Below are positions 37,652 to 47,061 of a stretch of 64,000 bases of DNA, one piece after another. The stretch covers positions 1,906,001-1,970,000 of the forward strand of contig NC_011027.1 in assembly GCF_000020505.1 (NCBI RefSeq). The letters run 5' to 3'. Source of the DNA: Chlorobaculum parvum NCIB 8327 (GTDB taxonomy: Bacteria > Bacteroidota > Chlorobiia > Chlorobiales > Chlorobiaceae). Position numbers and translations under genes: made by a program. The number at the start of each line of letters is the position of its first letter. The stretch's first letter is position 1. Under the pieces are notes generated by a model. The model did not search any database. It was not told the DNA's origin and worked only from the letters and a program-made list of their open reading frames with translations.

Positions 37652-38953
37652 TCATGCTGAACCGCTCTTGCCCGAACGAAAAATGAAACGCTCCATTCCA
37701 GCCACCTCACCGGCAAGATAGAATGAACCGGTCACAAGAATGAGATCGTCGCCGTCGGCATGACTGAAAAGCAGATCAATACCTTCGGCAGCATCTCCAC
37801 ACTCCTCGACCCGTCCGATGCCGGCATCCCGGCACACTTCGGCAAGTTCGGCCTCCGGAAAGCTCCGTGTAGAGGGCAGCGGCACGGCAACCACCTCATC
37901 GGCGATGGAAGCAAGCTGCCGCGCAATCCCGGCAGCATCCTTGTCAGCAGCGACACCCAGCAGTACCCGCAATGAGCGGAACGAACCACGCACCTCCCGG
38001 AGCGCCTCGACGGTTCGGGACATACCGTCAGGATTGTGCGACACATCGAGCATCACCTTGGGCGAACCCGGAAGCATTTCAAGGCGCGCCCGGTACCCGG
38101 TGCCGCGCAAATCGGCAAGCCCCGTTTCAATATGGCTCCACCCGATACCTGCCGAACGGGCGGCCATCACGGCAAGCGTAACGTTCGAGGCGTGGAAAGA
38201 GCCGGTAAGCTGCGCCGAGATGCGATGCGCTCCATCCCCGGCAAGTGTGATCTCCAGATCGAGCCTGCCAGGCTGAACAGCAACCGTTTCGCAACTAGCC
38301 TCCGAGACATGATGCAACTCTGCCTGTTGCCGCCCGGCGGCCTGCCGGATCGGCGCAAGCGCCTCCTCGTCCGCAACGGCGGTGAAGACGCGCGAACCCG
38401 GCTTGATGATCGCGGCCTTCTCAGCGGCGATCGCACCAAGACTGTCGCCAAGCCACTCGGTGTGCTCCAAGCCGATACTCGGAATGATAACAATATCCGC
38501 CTTAACGGCGTTGGTCGCGTCGAGCCGTCCGCCCATACCGGTTTCGATCACCGAAGCATCGACCCCCTCGTCGGCGAAGTACGCAAACGCCATCGCGGTG
38601 GTCACCTCGAAAAAGGTCGCGCCCAGCTCGACGATAGCCGACTCAAGCTTCGAGCAGTATTCGGCTACACGCGCTTGCGAAATCGGCACGCCATCAATGC
38701 GAATGCGCTCGGTGAAGTCGATCAGGTGCGGCGAGGTGAACAGCCCGGCCTTGCGGCCCGACGCCCTGAAAATCGACGCCATGCACGAAGCAACCGTGCC
38801 CTTGCCATTGGTTCCGGCAAGATGCACCACCGTACCGAGCCGCCGTTCGGGATGGCCGAGCACATCGAGCAGTGCCTCGATACGTTCGAGGCCAGGCTTA
38901 ATGCCGAATCGATGAAGGGGAAAGAGAAAATCGAGCGCTTGCCGGTAGTCCAC
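37652..38953 (-). CDS. folC: folylpolyglutamate/dihydrofolate synthase
   Basis: A 433-residue Mur-ligase-like enzyme that adds glutamate to (dihydro)folate. Seen: FGIKPGLERIEALLDVLGHPE near the start, the P-loop VVHLAGTNGKGTVASC near residues 42-57, FTSPHLIDFTERIRIDG and the C-terminal domain DVSHNPDGMSRTVEAL near 302. The start is taken as GTG at 38953 (MDYRQALDF), which has GAGGG in front and leaves 7 bases after ruvA; a longer frame from 38986 would overlap ruvA by 26 bases. Confidence 0.93.
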   Translation of the reverse strand: MDYRQALDFLFPLHRFGIKPGLERIEALLDVLGHPERRLGTVVHLAGTNGKGTVASCMASIFRASGRKAGLFTSPHLIDFTERIRIDGVPISQARVAEYCSKLESAIVELGATFFEVTTAMAFAYFADEGVDASVIETGMGGRLDATNAVKADIVIIPSIGLEHTEWLGDSLGAIAAEKAAIIKPGSRVFTAVADEEALAPIRQAAGRQQAELHHVSEASCETVAVQPGRLDLEITLAGDGAHRISAQLTGSFHASNVTLAVMAARSAGIGWSHIETGLADLRGTGYRARLEMLPGSPKVMLDVSHNPDGMSRTVEALREVRGSFRSLRVLLGVAADKDAAGIARQLASIADEVVAVPLPSTRSFPEAELAEVCRDAGIGRVEECGDAAEGIDLLFSHADGDDLILVTGSFYLAGEVAGMERFIFRSGKSGSA

Positions 38954-38960
38954 GATGCCC

Positions 38961-39575
38961 TCAGAGATTGTTGTGCATGGCCGCAAGCGACGTCCTGACG
39001 AGCTCCTCGACCGAAAGTCCGGGAGTCGTCTCGAGAACTTTGGAGACCGCTTTCTGCGCGGAAGCTTTCGGGAAACCGAGTGTGGTAAGCGCAGCCACGG
39101 CGTCGTCGATCAACTGTGTCGCAGAAAGCACAGCGCTTGGAGCACCTGCCTTTGCGGACGACGTGGGCTGGATTTTGAGAATCTTGTCGCGAAGTTCGAG
39201 AATGATGCGCGCGGCGGTTTTCCGCCCCACACCGCTGATACCGAACAAGGTTTCCGGACGATTCGAGACGATGGCCTCCTGAATCTCCCCCACGCTCAGG
39301 CCCGACAGCACGGCGATCGCCAGCTTCGGCCCGACGCCGCTGATGGAGAGCAGCAGCCGGAAAAGCTGAAGCTCCTCCTCATCGAGAAAACCAAAAAGCT
39401 GCTGAAGATCCTCGCGGACATGGTAGTGCGTGTAGAGAAACACCGGGCTGCCCGGAACCGGCAGGCGGCTGCTCGTCCCCGAAGAGATATGCAGGCGATA
39501 CCCGATGCCGGATACCTCGACAACCGCCTCCTCACGGGAGGCCGTCACCAGCTCACCTCTTAAAAATGCAAACAT
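38961..39575 (-). CDS. ruvA: Holliday junction helicase subunit RuvA
   Basis: A 204-residue junction-binding protein. Seen: the N-terminal OB fold (FAFLRGELV, then GIGYRLHISS), two helix-hairpin-helix motifs (LLSISGVGPKLAIAVLSGL near residues 71-89 and LFGISGVGRKTAARIILELRD near 108-128) and a C-terminal domain III after a flexible Ala/Ser linker (ALTTLGFPKASAQKAV). The ATG at 39575 begins MFAFLRG, the family start. ruvB and ruvC are not adjacent. folC follows almost at once. Confidence 0.95.
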   Translation of the reverse strand: MFAFLRGELVTASREEAVVEVSGIGYRLHISSGTSSRLPVPGSPVFLYTHYHVREDLQQLFGFLDEEELQLFRLLLSISGVGPKLAIAVLSGLSVGEIQEAIVSNRPETLFGISGVGRKTAARIILELRDKILKIQPTSSAKAGAPSAVLSATQLIDDAVAALTTLGFPKASAQKAVSKVLETTPGLSVEELVRTSLAAMHNNL

Positions 39576-39707
39576 GTCGGATGAAATGGACGATACCCGG
39601 CCTGCAGTTCGCAAGCGTCGTCAAAGACAGGGCGAACATCACAAACCGGGCATACTGAAAAAGAAGCGTTTCATGCGCCACCGGTCGCGGCGGCACGTAA
39701 CGATTGG

Positions 39708-39983
39708 TCAGGCCTGCGGCGTGTAGCTGTTGAGCATCTTGGTCAGCTGAGCCTTTTTGCGCGATGCCTTGTTGGCATGGATGTAGCGCTTGACGCCAAG
39801 GCGATCCAGCTTCTGCACTGCCGCACGGTATGCCGACTCGACTTCGCTCTTCGCTGCATTGGCATCGATCAGTTTCTGCATGTTCTTCAAAAGGCCCTTG
39901 AGTTCTTTCTTACGGGCACGGTTCCTTTCATTCCTGCGCGCTGCCTGTCTGAGTCGTTTTTCGGCTGATTTGTGTAAAGGCAT
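39708..39983 (-). CDS. rpsT: 30S ribosomal protein S20
   Basis: A 91-residue, highly basic helical protein of the 30S subunit. Seen: [22 protein letters not shown] at the start (the S20 pattern), [17 protein letters not shown] and the C-terminal [19 protein letters not shown]. Single-gene unit, with 120-odd bases to ruvA and a divergent glmM promoter region upstream. Confidence 0.97.
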   Translation of the reverse strand: MPLHKSAEKRLRQAARRNERNRARKKELKGLLKNMQKLIDANAAKSEVESAYRAAVQKLDRLGVKRYIHANKASRKKAQLTKMLNSYTPQA

Positions 39984-40195
39984 AACCTTGTGCTGTTAAT
40001 GTCTTGTAAAGTCTGTTAGAATCTCCTGCGCATTTCGCGCAATAAAAAGGCTTGTAATATACGACAACAGCGCAATAAATAAAAAAACATTGACAGAAAA
40101 TCTTGTTCATCCTGACCGCTTTGCACCCCGGCTTCGGTGGATTTTACTATATTCCCGCAACACGACGGCATTCGAACATTCCAACCTCTGCCTCC

Positions 40196-41611
40196 ATGAG
40201 CCTGATGATCAGCGTCTCCGGCATCCGCGGCGTTGTCGGCGCAAGCCTCACTCCGGAAACTCTCACCGACTTCACGATGGCCTTCGCCACCTGGGTCAGC
40301 CGCCGCAAAGCGTTGCAGAACCCGGCATCGGACGCGAAACCCAAAATCGTCATCGGCAGAGACAGCCGACCGACTGGCGGCATCATCACCCAGCTCGTTT
40401 CGAGCACGCTCAACCTCTGTGGCTGCGACGTGATCGATGTCGGCATGACCACCACGCCGACGGTCGAACTCGCCACGGCGGGCGAAGAGGCCGACGGCGG
40501 GCTGATCGTCACCGCATCGCACAACCCGGTCGAGTGGAACGCGCTGAAAATGCTCGACGAAAAGGGCGAGTTCCTGACCGCCAGCGACGTCGAGGAACTG
40601 CTCGTCATTCTGAATGAGAAAAACAAAGAATCCGCCCGCTGGGACGGTCTCGGCTCCATGATAGCGAACGGCTCGTGGGATAAAAAACATATCGACCGGA
40701 TTCTGAAGCTCGACTGCATCGACCGCGACCTGATTTCGAGCATGAAGTTCCGAGTGCTGGTGGACGCGGTCGAGGGCGCAGGCTCGTTTATCGTGCCGGA
40801 ACTGTGCCGCCAGCTCGGCATCGCGGAGGTCAAGACGCTCGCCTGCCTCGGCACCGGCATCTTTCCGCGCAACCCCGAACCGGTCGAAGAGAACCTCCGC
40901 GAAACGATGGACATCCTCTCGAAAGAGAGTTGCGATCTGGGTATCATCGTCGATCCCGACGCCGACCGGCTGGCGCTGATCTGCGAGGACGGCATGCTCT
41001 TCGGCGAGGAATACACGCTGGTGGCCTGCGCGGACTTCTACCTCAAGCACCACAACGGGCCGGTGGTCAATAATCTTTCGAGCAGCCGCGCTTTGCAGGA
41101 CATCGCCGAAAAGCACGAAGTCGAGTGCTACAGCGCGAAGGTCGGCGAAGCCAACGTGACCGAGGTGATGAAGGGCTGCAACGCGGTGATCGGCGGTGAA
41201 GGCAACGGCGGGGTGATCCTGCCGGAGCTGCACTACGGCCGCGACGCACTTGCGGGCATCGCGCTCTTCATCCAGGCTTTCGCCGAGTGGAAAGCAGTGA
41301 CCGACGGCACGCTCTCGGAGTTCCGGAAGACCTTCCCGAATTACGTAATGTCAAAGCAGAAGGTCAAGCTCGACGGCATGACCAAAGAGTCACTCGCCGC
41401 GCTGTTCGACGCCATCGCGGCGCGCCATCCGGAGGCATCGATCAACCGGCTCGACGGCATCAAACTCGACTTCCCGGAAGGCTGGGTACACCTGCGCCCC
41501 TCCAACACCGAGCCGATCGTGCGCATCTACACCGAAGCCGCGACCAAAGCCGAGGCCGACGCGCTGGCCGCGAGGTTCATCGATGAAATCAACCAATCGA
41601 CCATCGCCTGA
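40196..41611 (+). CDS. glmM: phosphoglucosamine mutase-type phosphohexomutase
   Basis: A 471-residue alpha-D-phosphohexomutase, most like GlmM, which makes glucosamine 1-phosphate for peptidoglycan and lipopolysaccharide. Seen: [16 protein letters not shown] at the start, the phosphoserine loop [14 protein letters not shown] at about 101-114, metal site DPDADRLAL at about 253-261, sugar site GGEGNGGVI near 332 and the phosphate loop [15 protein letters not shown]. The ATG at 40196 is used because the family begins there; upstream in-frame residues lack conservation. The ABC exporter gene starts 5 bases later. A GlmU-type partner is encoded at 49.9 kb. Confidence 0.9.
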   Translation: MSLMISVSGIRGVVGASLTPETLTDFTMAFATWVSRRKALQNPASDAKPKIVIGRDSRPTGGIITQLVSSTLNLCGCDVIDVGMTTTPTVELATAGEEADGGLIVTASHNPVEWNALKMLDEKGEFLTASDVEELLVILNEKNKESARWDGLGSMIANGSWDKKHIDRILKLDCIDRDLISSMKFRVLVDAVEGAGSFIVPELCRQLGIAEVKTLACLGTGIFPRNPEPVEENLRETMDILSKESCDLGIIVDPDADRLALICEDGMLFGEEYTLVACADFYLKHHNGPVVNNLSSSRALQDIAEKHEVECYSAKVGEANVTEVMKGCNAVIGGEGNGGVILPELHYGRDALAGIALFIQAFAEWKAVTDGTLSEFRKTFPNYVMSKQKVKLDGMTKESLAALFDAIAARHPEASINRLDGIKLDFPEGWVHLRPSNTEPIVRIYTEAATKAEADALAARFIDEINQSTIA

Positions 41612-41616
41612 ACGAT

Positions 41617-43449
41617 ATGCGCGGCACGGCAAACACAGCATCGGGATTCCGCACGCAGCAGGACGAAACTCTTGGCAAACGCAAGAAAGGGTCGGTCGAT
41701 CGCTATATCATCAAGCGGATGCTCGGCTACATCAAGCCCTTCAAGGGGCTGGTGGCCGCATCGGTGCTGCTGACGGCGGGCGGCGCGATTCTGACGCCAC
41801 TGCGCCCGTGGCTGACCCGCATCGCCATCGACGACCACATCACCAAGGGTGATCTGCACGGCCTCGGCGTCATCAGCATGATCCTGCTCGCAGTCATCGT
41901 GCTCGACGGCTTCAAGCAGTACGCAGCGACCTGGTTCACCCAGCTGCTCGGCCAGAAAGCTGTGTACGCCATCCGGCTCGACATCTTCCGCCACCTCCAG
42001 CGGTTGCCGATCCGCTACTTCGACCGCAACCCGGTCGGGCGCATCATCACCCGCACGACCAACGACGTCGAGTCGCTCAACGAGATGCTCTCCAGCGGCC
42101 TGATCACCATCATCGGCGACATCCTGCAACTGCTGCTCATCGTGGTGATGATGTTCCTGAGCGACTGGCGGCTGACGCTCGTGGTGCTCAGCATCCTGCC
42201 GGTCATGATCTACTCGACCATGGCGTTCAAGAACCGCGTACGCCAAGCGTTTACCGACGTGCGGACGCATCTGGCGCGGCTCAACTCCTTTTTCCAGGAG
42301 CACATCACCGGCATGAAGGTGGTGCAGCTCTTCGCGCGTGAAGAGGCAGAATTTGCCAAACACTCCGCAATCAACGCCGACCACCGCGACGCCAACATCC
42401 GGAGCGTGCACTACTTTTCGATCTACTTCCCGCTGATCGAGTTCCTCAGCTCGCTGGCGGCAGGTCTGGTGGTGTGGTTCAGCGCTTCGTGGGTGCTGAA
42501 AGGAAGCCTGTCGGTCGGTGTGGTGGTCTCGTTCGTGCAGTACATCTGGCTCTTCTTCCGCCCGTTGCAGCATTTGTCGGACCGCTTCAACATCATGCAG
42601 ACGGCCATCACCAGCTCCGACCGCATCATCAAATTGCTCGAAGAGCCGCTGGAACCCGAACCGGAGGAGGAGAACAGGAGCGTCATCGACGGTTTCCATG
42701 ACAGCATCGTTTTCGACAAGGTGTGGTTCGCCTACAACGAAAATCACTGGGTGCTGCAAGACATTTCGCTTGAAATCAAGGCGGGCGAAACCGTGGCCAT
42801 CGTCGGCGCGACCGGCAGCGGCAAGACCACGCTCACCAACATTCTGTCGCGATTCTACCCGTACGAAAAGGGATCGGTAACAATCGACGGCATCGAGCTG
42901 AGCCGGATTCCCGGGGCTCAGCTGCGCAGGTTGGTCGGTGTGGTGATGCAGGACGTGGTTCTGTTTGCGGGGACAATTCGCGAGAACCTCAGCTTCGGCG
43001 ACCCGTCGATTTCGGATGAAAAGATTCGTGAGGCAGCGCGAACCGTCGGCGCGAACCGGTTCATAGAAAAACTGCCCGGCGGCTACGACTACCGCATCCG
43101 CGAAAACGGCTCGGGACTGTCGGCGGGCCAGAAGCAGCTCCTCGCCTTCGTGCGGGCACTGCTCTACAACCCGGACATCCTCGTGCTCGACGAAGCCACC
43201 AGCTCGGTCGACACCGAAACCGAGACGCTCATCGAACAGGCCACAGACCGGCTCATGCAGCACCGGACATCGATCATCATCGCCCACCGGCTCTCGACCA
43301 TCCAGCACGCCGACCGGATCGTGGTGCTGCACAAAGGCACCATCCGCGAAACCGGCACCCACCAAGAACTCCTTGCCCAGCGAGGGCTATACTACAAGCT
43401 CTACCTGCTCCAGCACCCGGAACGCGGAAGAATGGAAGGCGCGGCGTGA
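41617..43449 (+). CDS. ABC exporter, fused membrane and ATPase domains (MsbA-like)
   Basis: A 610-residue half-transporter working as a dimer. Residues about 45-345 hold six membrane segments with the intracellular loop YFDRNPVGRIITRTTNDV; the ATPase follows with Walker A GATGSGKTT near 391-399, Q-loop VMQDVVLFAGT, signature LSAGQKQLL (Ala in place of the second Gly) near 497, Walker B ILVLDEATSSVD and the switch histidine in IIAHRLST. Lipid A or lipid export is possible, but the family also exports drugs and peptides. Co-transcribed with glmM. A weak hairpin follows. Confidence 0.88.
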   Translation: MRGTANTASGFRTQQDETLGKRKKGSVDRYIIKRMLGYIKPFKGLVAASVLLTAGGAILTPLRPWLTRIAIDDHITKGDLHGLGVISMILLAVIVLDGFKQYAATWFTQLLGQKAVYAIRLDIFRHLQRLPIRYFDRNPVGRIITRTTNDVESLNEMLSSGLITIIGDILQLLLIVVMMFLSDWRLTLVVLSILPVMIYSTMAFKNRVRQAFTDVRTHLARLNSFFQEHITGMKVVQLFAREEAEFAKHSAINADHRDANIRSVHYFSIYFPLIEFLSSLAAGLVVWFSASWVLKGSLSVGVVVSFVQYIWLFFRPLQHLSDRFNIMQTAITSSDRIIKLLEEPLEPEPEEENRSVIDGFHDSIVFDKVWFAYNENHWVLQDISLEIKAGETVAIVGATGSGKTTLTNILSRFYPYEKGSVTIDGIELSRIPGAQLRRLVGVVMQDVVLFAGTIRENLSFGDPSISDEKIREAARTVGANRFIEKLPGGYDYRIRENGSGLSAGQKQLLAFVRALLYNPDILVLDEATSSVDTETETLIEQATDRLMQHRTSIIIAHRLSTIQHADRIVVLHKGTIRETGTHQELLAQRGLYYKLYLLQHPERGRMEGAA

Positions 43450-43459
43450 GAGTTTAAAG

Positions 43460-43482
43460 AATAGGTCGTATAAGACCTATTT
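43460..43482. terminator. short hairpin between convergent ABC genes
   Basis: Perfect 8-bp stem AATAGGTC (43460-43467) / GACCTATT (43474-43481) with a 6-base loop, in the gap between the exporter and the convergent permease. Weak stem, short T-run. Confidence 0.5.
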
Positions 43483-43529
43483 CCCCAACCCCCGCAGCAA
43501 GGCAAAACCACGACGCCACACCCGAAGCA

Positions 43530-44798
43530 TCAAAGATTGCTCTCTCGCAGAATCTTCACCGGTTCAAGCTTTGCAGCCTTGATCGAAGGAAGAGCGGCGG
43601 CGATGGTGCTGATGAGTACCGTCACCACGATGACGAAGAAAAAGTACCACGGATTCCACGACATGCTGAAGCCGCTTTTGGTGAGCGGCCCCTGCGAGCT
43701 CTGAATGTGCAGACTGGCCAGAAAACCGATGGAGCCGGTAGCCAGTACGCCCCCCGCCAGCGCTCCCCCGAGGCCGACGAGAAACCCTTCGAAAACGAAC
43801 AGCCCGATCATCTGGAGCGACGAAAAGCCGAATGAGCGCATAATGGCAATGTCGCGACTCTTCTCGAACACGGTGGTTACGAGGATATTGGCCACACCGA
43901 AGCCTGACACTATACCGACGAAGCCTACCAGTGAAAGCACAATAACGCCAATGCGCCGGAACAGCGCCAGCACGCTGGCGTTCTCCTCCTGCCAGGTCAG
44001 GCAGCGGTAACCGGTCATGCGTTCGAGATCGCTGGCCACAGGCGCATTGGCGAAGGGGTCGCGCACCTTGAACGAGATGCCGGTGACCTTGTTCGGTGGA
44101 AGCCCTTCGATGATCTGACCAAGCTTGAGCGAAGAGAGAATCGTGTTGTCCGCAGCGTTCACACCGGTGAAAAAGATTCCGGCCACCTTGCATTGGCGGC
44201 TCGTGCCGTCAGGCGAAATGATGGTGAGCTGATCGTCGAGCTCGACGCCGAGATCGTTGGCCACCGTGCTGCCGACCAGCAAGGCGTCGGGCGTCTTTTT
44301 GAACTGCACCAGATCGCCGGAGGTGAGGCTGCGACCAATGCGGCTGATACGGTCTTCGCGGTCGATGTTCACCCCTTTGAGCAGTACCGGCTGATTGCGG
44401 TTGCCCTTGACAGCCATGATCTGAGACTCGACGAAGGGCGAGGCGGCGACAATCTTTCCGGAGAAGGCTGGCGAAGCAGCGATTTCGAGAATCCGCCCGT
44501 AGTTGCGCACCTCCTCGGGTTCGTCGCGTCCGATATTGTCTTCAACGAAAGCAACCTTCGACGAAGGATCGCCGTCGAACAGATTGGTGGGAATCGGATC
44601 GATCTTTTCGCCCTTGAGGCTGATATGCGGCGCGACGTCGATGATCGTTTCGGTAAACGAATCGAGCAGCCCCCTGGTCAGCGAGATGGTGGTAATCAGT
44701 ACGGTCGTGCTGACCGAAACAGCGAGCATGGTGGTCAGGGTCTGGCGTTTGCGCCCCAAAATGTGCCGTATGGCGATATCGAACAGGGTTCTGAACAT
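43530..44798 (-). CDS. LolC/LolE/MacB-type ABC permease
   Basis: A 422-residue inner-membrane permease. Seen: a first membrane segment near residues 17-40 after MFRTLFDIAIRHILGRKRQ, a large periplasmic domain (about 45-260, MacB_PCD-like) and three C-terminal membrane segments of the FtsX domain (about 280-410) with IGVIVLSLVGFVGIVSGF and LEPVKILRES at the end. Such permeases release lipoproteins to LolA or form tripartite pumps; the ATPase partner is not adjacent. The ATG at 44798 is preferred over an upstream frame start at 44816. Divergent from fni. Confidence 0.85.
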   Translation of the reverse strand: MFRTLFDIAIRHILGRKRQTLTTMLAVSVSTTVLITTISLTRGLLDSFTETIIDVAPHISLKGEKIDPIPTNLFDGDPSSKVAFVEDNIGRDEPEEVRNYGRILEIAASPAFSGKIVAASPFVESQIMAVKGNRNQPVLLKGVNIDREDRISRIGRSLTSGDLVQFKKTPDALLVGSTVANDLGVELDDQLTIISPDGTSRQCKVAGIFFTGVNAADNTILSSLKLGQIIEGLPPNKVTGISFKVRDPFANAPVASDLERMTGYRCLTWQEENASVLALFRRIGVIVLSLVGFVGIVSGFGVANILVTTVFEKSRDIAIMRSFGFSSLQMIGLFVFEGFLVGLGGALAGGVLATGSIGFLASLHIQSSQGPLTKSGFSMSWNPWYFFFVIVVTVLISTIAAALPSIKAAKLEPVKILRESNL

Positions 44799-44909
44799 GG
44801 AGCGGATGCCGTACAAGCCCGAAAAAAGTTATGGGATATTTGCCATAAGTTATACTTTAAAGAACATCTCTGAAAATCGTTCAAACCCGGAGAGCATCGC
44901 CATCCGACC

Positions 44910-45983
44910 ATGCAAGAGACAAGCGCAACCATAACCGCCGAACGCAAGCACAGCCACGTCGATGTCTGCCTCAACCGGCCAGTCTGTTTCGACGGGCAGG
45001 ATACCGGTCTGGATGCCTGGCGATTTGAGCACAACGCCGCGCCGGAGATCGATTTCGCGGAGATCGACCTGACCGCCGAATTCCTTGGCCACGCCATCGG
45101 TATGCCGCTCATGATCTCTTCGATGACCGGCGGTTACGGCGACGCGCTTGCGCTGAACCGTACACTGGCCGAAGCCGCCGAACGCTTCCGCATCCCGCTC
45201 GGTGTCGGCAGCATGCGCCAGGCGCTTGAAGGCAACTCGCACCGCGAAAGCTTTTCGATCGTGCGCTCGTCGGCCCCGTCAGTACCGATCTTCGCCAACA
45301 TCGGCGCGCCGGAAGTGGCCGCCGGCCTGAGCCGGGAGCAGCTCTCCACGCTCGTCGAGCTGATCGAGGCTGACGGCCTGATCGTGCATCTCAATCCGGC
45401 GCAAGAGCTATTCCAGCCGGAAGGCAGCACCAATTTCAGAGGATTTCTCGACCGCTTGCACGACATCACCGCAACCATCAACGTTCCGGTGATCGCCAAG
45501 GAGGTGGGCTGCGGCATCTCGGCACCATTGGCCAGTAAGCTCGCCGACGCGGGCGTCAAGGCCATCGACGTGGCTGGCGCTGGAGGCATCAGCTGGCAGA
45601 AGGTCGAAGAGTGCCGCTACCTCGACCGCTTTGGCAATGAAGAGCGCTTCAGCCCTTCGGCGCTCGACGAGTTCCTCAACTGGGGCATCCCGACCGCCGA
45701 GTGCCTGACCGGCATAGCCGCGCTGAAGGAGAAGAGTCCGGAGTACGGCTCGCTCGCCGTCATCTCGTCGGGCGGCATCCGCAATGGACTCGATGTCGCC
45801 AAATCGATCGCGCTCGGCGCGGACATCGCAGCATCCGCTCAGCACCTGCTCAAGGCCCTGCGTGCCGGAACGCTCGAAGAGACGATCCGCACCTGGGCAA
45901 ACGATCTCCGGGCAGCCATGTTCCTGACCGGTTCGGCCACCACGGCACAGCTTAAACACGCACCAATCTACCGTAAACCCTGA
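44910..45983 (+). CDS. fni: type 2 isopentenyl-diphosphate delta-isomerase
   Basis: A 357-residue FMN-dependent isomerase converting IPP and DMAPP into each other. Seen: [10 protein letters not shown] at the start, [16 protein letters not shown] near residues 68-83, [11 protein letters not shown] near 98-108, [13 protein letters not shown] near 153-165 and the FMN-binding [14 protein letters not shown] near 219-232 with [16 protein letters not shown]. The length fits. The stop codon lies within a duplicated ribosome binding site for the next gene, the prenyl synthase. Confidence 0.96.
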   Translation: MQETSATITAERKHSHVDVCLNRPVCFDGQDTGLDAWRFEHNAAPEIDFAEIDLTAEFLGHAIGMPLMISSMTGGYGDALALNRTLAEAAERFRIPLGVGSMRQALEGNSHRESFSIVRSSAPSVPIFANIGAPEVAAGLSREQLSTLVELIEADGLIVHLNPAQELFQPEGSTNFRGFLDRLHDITATINVPVIAKEVGCGISAPLASKLADAGVKAIDVAGAGGISWQKVEECRYLDRFGNEERFSPSALDEFLNWGIPTAECLTGIAALKEKSPEYGSLAVISSGGIRNGLDVAKSIALGADIAASAQHLLKALRAGTLEETIRTWANDLRAAMFLTGSATTAQLKHAPIYRKP

Positions 45984-46001
45984 CTACAGGAGACTACAGG
46001 A
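45982..46001 (+). repeat. tandem duplicated ribosome binding site
   Basis: The 10-mer GACTACAGGA occurs twice in a row and is followed by G, so AGGAG appears twice before the ATG at 46005. The first copy overlaps the fni stop codon. Confidence 0.8.
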
Positions 46002-46004
46002 GTT

Positions 46005-47003
46005 ATGTCTTCACCAATCACCCAAGCACAGGTTGAAACCAGATACCAGCAATACCACGCCAAAATCAACGAGGCCCTTGCTGCATGTTTCCCGAAACAG
46101 AGCCCGGAAACCCTCTACGCCCCGGCGCGGTACATCCTCGAAGGAAAAGGCAAGCGAATCCGCCCGTTCCTGACCCTGCTGGCATCTGAAGCGGTCAGCG
46201 GCTCTTCGGAGAACGCCCTTGGCGTAGCCCTCGGCATCGAGGTGCTGCACAACTTCACCCTGATGCACGACGACATCATGGATGCTGCCGACCTTCGTCA
46301 CGGCCGTCCGACCGTGCACAAGCAGTGGGATGTCAACGCGGCCATTCTCTCAGGCGACATGATGATCGCCTACGCTTACGAACTGGCGCTCAAGGCGATC
46401 AGTTCGCGCCACGCCGAGATGATTCACATCTTCAACGATGCCAACATCACCATCTGTGAAGGTCAGGCGCTCGACATGGAGCTTGAACAGCGTAAGGATG
46501 TCACCATCGCCGACTACCTCGACATGATCTCCAAAAAGACCGGACGCCTGATCTCGGCTGCGCTTGAAGCGGGTGGCGTGGCCGGCAACGGCACACCGGA
46601 GCAGATCGCGGCGCTGGTCACGTTCGGCGAAAAGATCGGACGCGCCTTCCAGATTCAGGACGACTACCTCGACATCATGGCCGGTGACGGCAAGTCGGGC
46701 AAGGTACCGGGCGGTGACGTCATCAACGGCAAAAAGACCTGGCTGCTGCTCCGTTCGCTCGAACTAGCCGAAGGCGCTGACCGCGAACTGCTGCAATCGA
46801 TCTTCGACAACAACGGCACCTCGCCGGAGAACGTCCCTGCGGTCAAGGCGATTTTCGAACAATGCGGCGTACTGGAAGAAACCAGAGCGAAGATCAACGA
46901 GGATACCGAGGCAGCCCTCGACGCGCTCGAAAGCCTGCCCTTCGAGGAGGGCCGCGGCTATCTGAGAGGCTTTGCCAACATCCTCATGAAGCGCGATTTC
47001 TGA
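46005..47003 (+). CDS. polyprenyl (geranylgeranyl/farnesyl) diphosphate synthase
   Basis: A 332-residue trans-prenyltransferase. Seen: GKGKRIRPFLTLLA near residues 47-60, the first Asp-rich motif MHDDIMDAADLRHGRPT near 87-103 and the second QIQDDYLDIMAGDGKSGKVPG near 216-236 preceded by GRAFQ. The residues upstream of the first motif (LHNFTLMHDD) allow a medium or longer product, so GGPP is plausible for chlorophyll and carotenoid chains, FPP or octaprenyl not excluded. Its start codon has two tandem ribosome binding sites. Co-transcribed with fni. Confidence 0.9.
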   Translation: MSSPITQAQVETRYQQYHAKINEALAACFPKQSPETLYAPARYILEGKGKRIRPFLTLLASEAVSGSSENALGVALGIEVLHNFTLMHDDIMDAADLRHGRPTVHKQWDVNAAILSGDMMIAYAYELALKAISSRHAEMIHIFNDANITICEGQALDMELEQRKDVTIADYLDMISKKTGRLISAALEAGGVAGNGTPEQIAALVTFGEKIGRAFQIQDDYLDIMAGDGKSGKVPGGDVINGKKTWLLLRSLELAEGADRELLQSIFDNNGTSPENVPAVKAIFEQCGVLEETRAKINEDTEAALDALESLPFEEGRGYLRGFANILMKRDF

Positions 47004-47010
47004 ATTCTGT

Positions 47011-47033
47011 CCGGGGGGAACCCCTCCCCCCGG
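47011..47033. terminator. GC-rich hairpin after the prenyl synthase
   Basis: Stem CCGGGGGG (47011-47018) / CCCCCCGG (47026-47033), 7-base loop, 28 bases ahead of dprA. No T-run, so it may only weaken read-through. Confidence 0.45.
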
Positions 47034-47061
47034 CACCTCTTCAATTCCCCTGCCCCCGACC

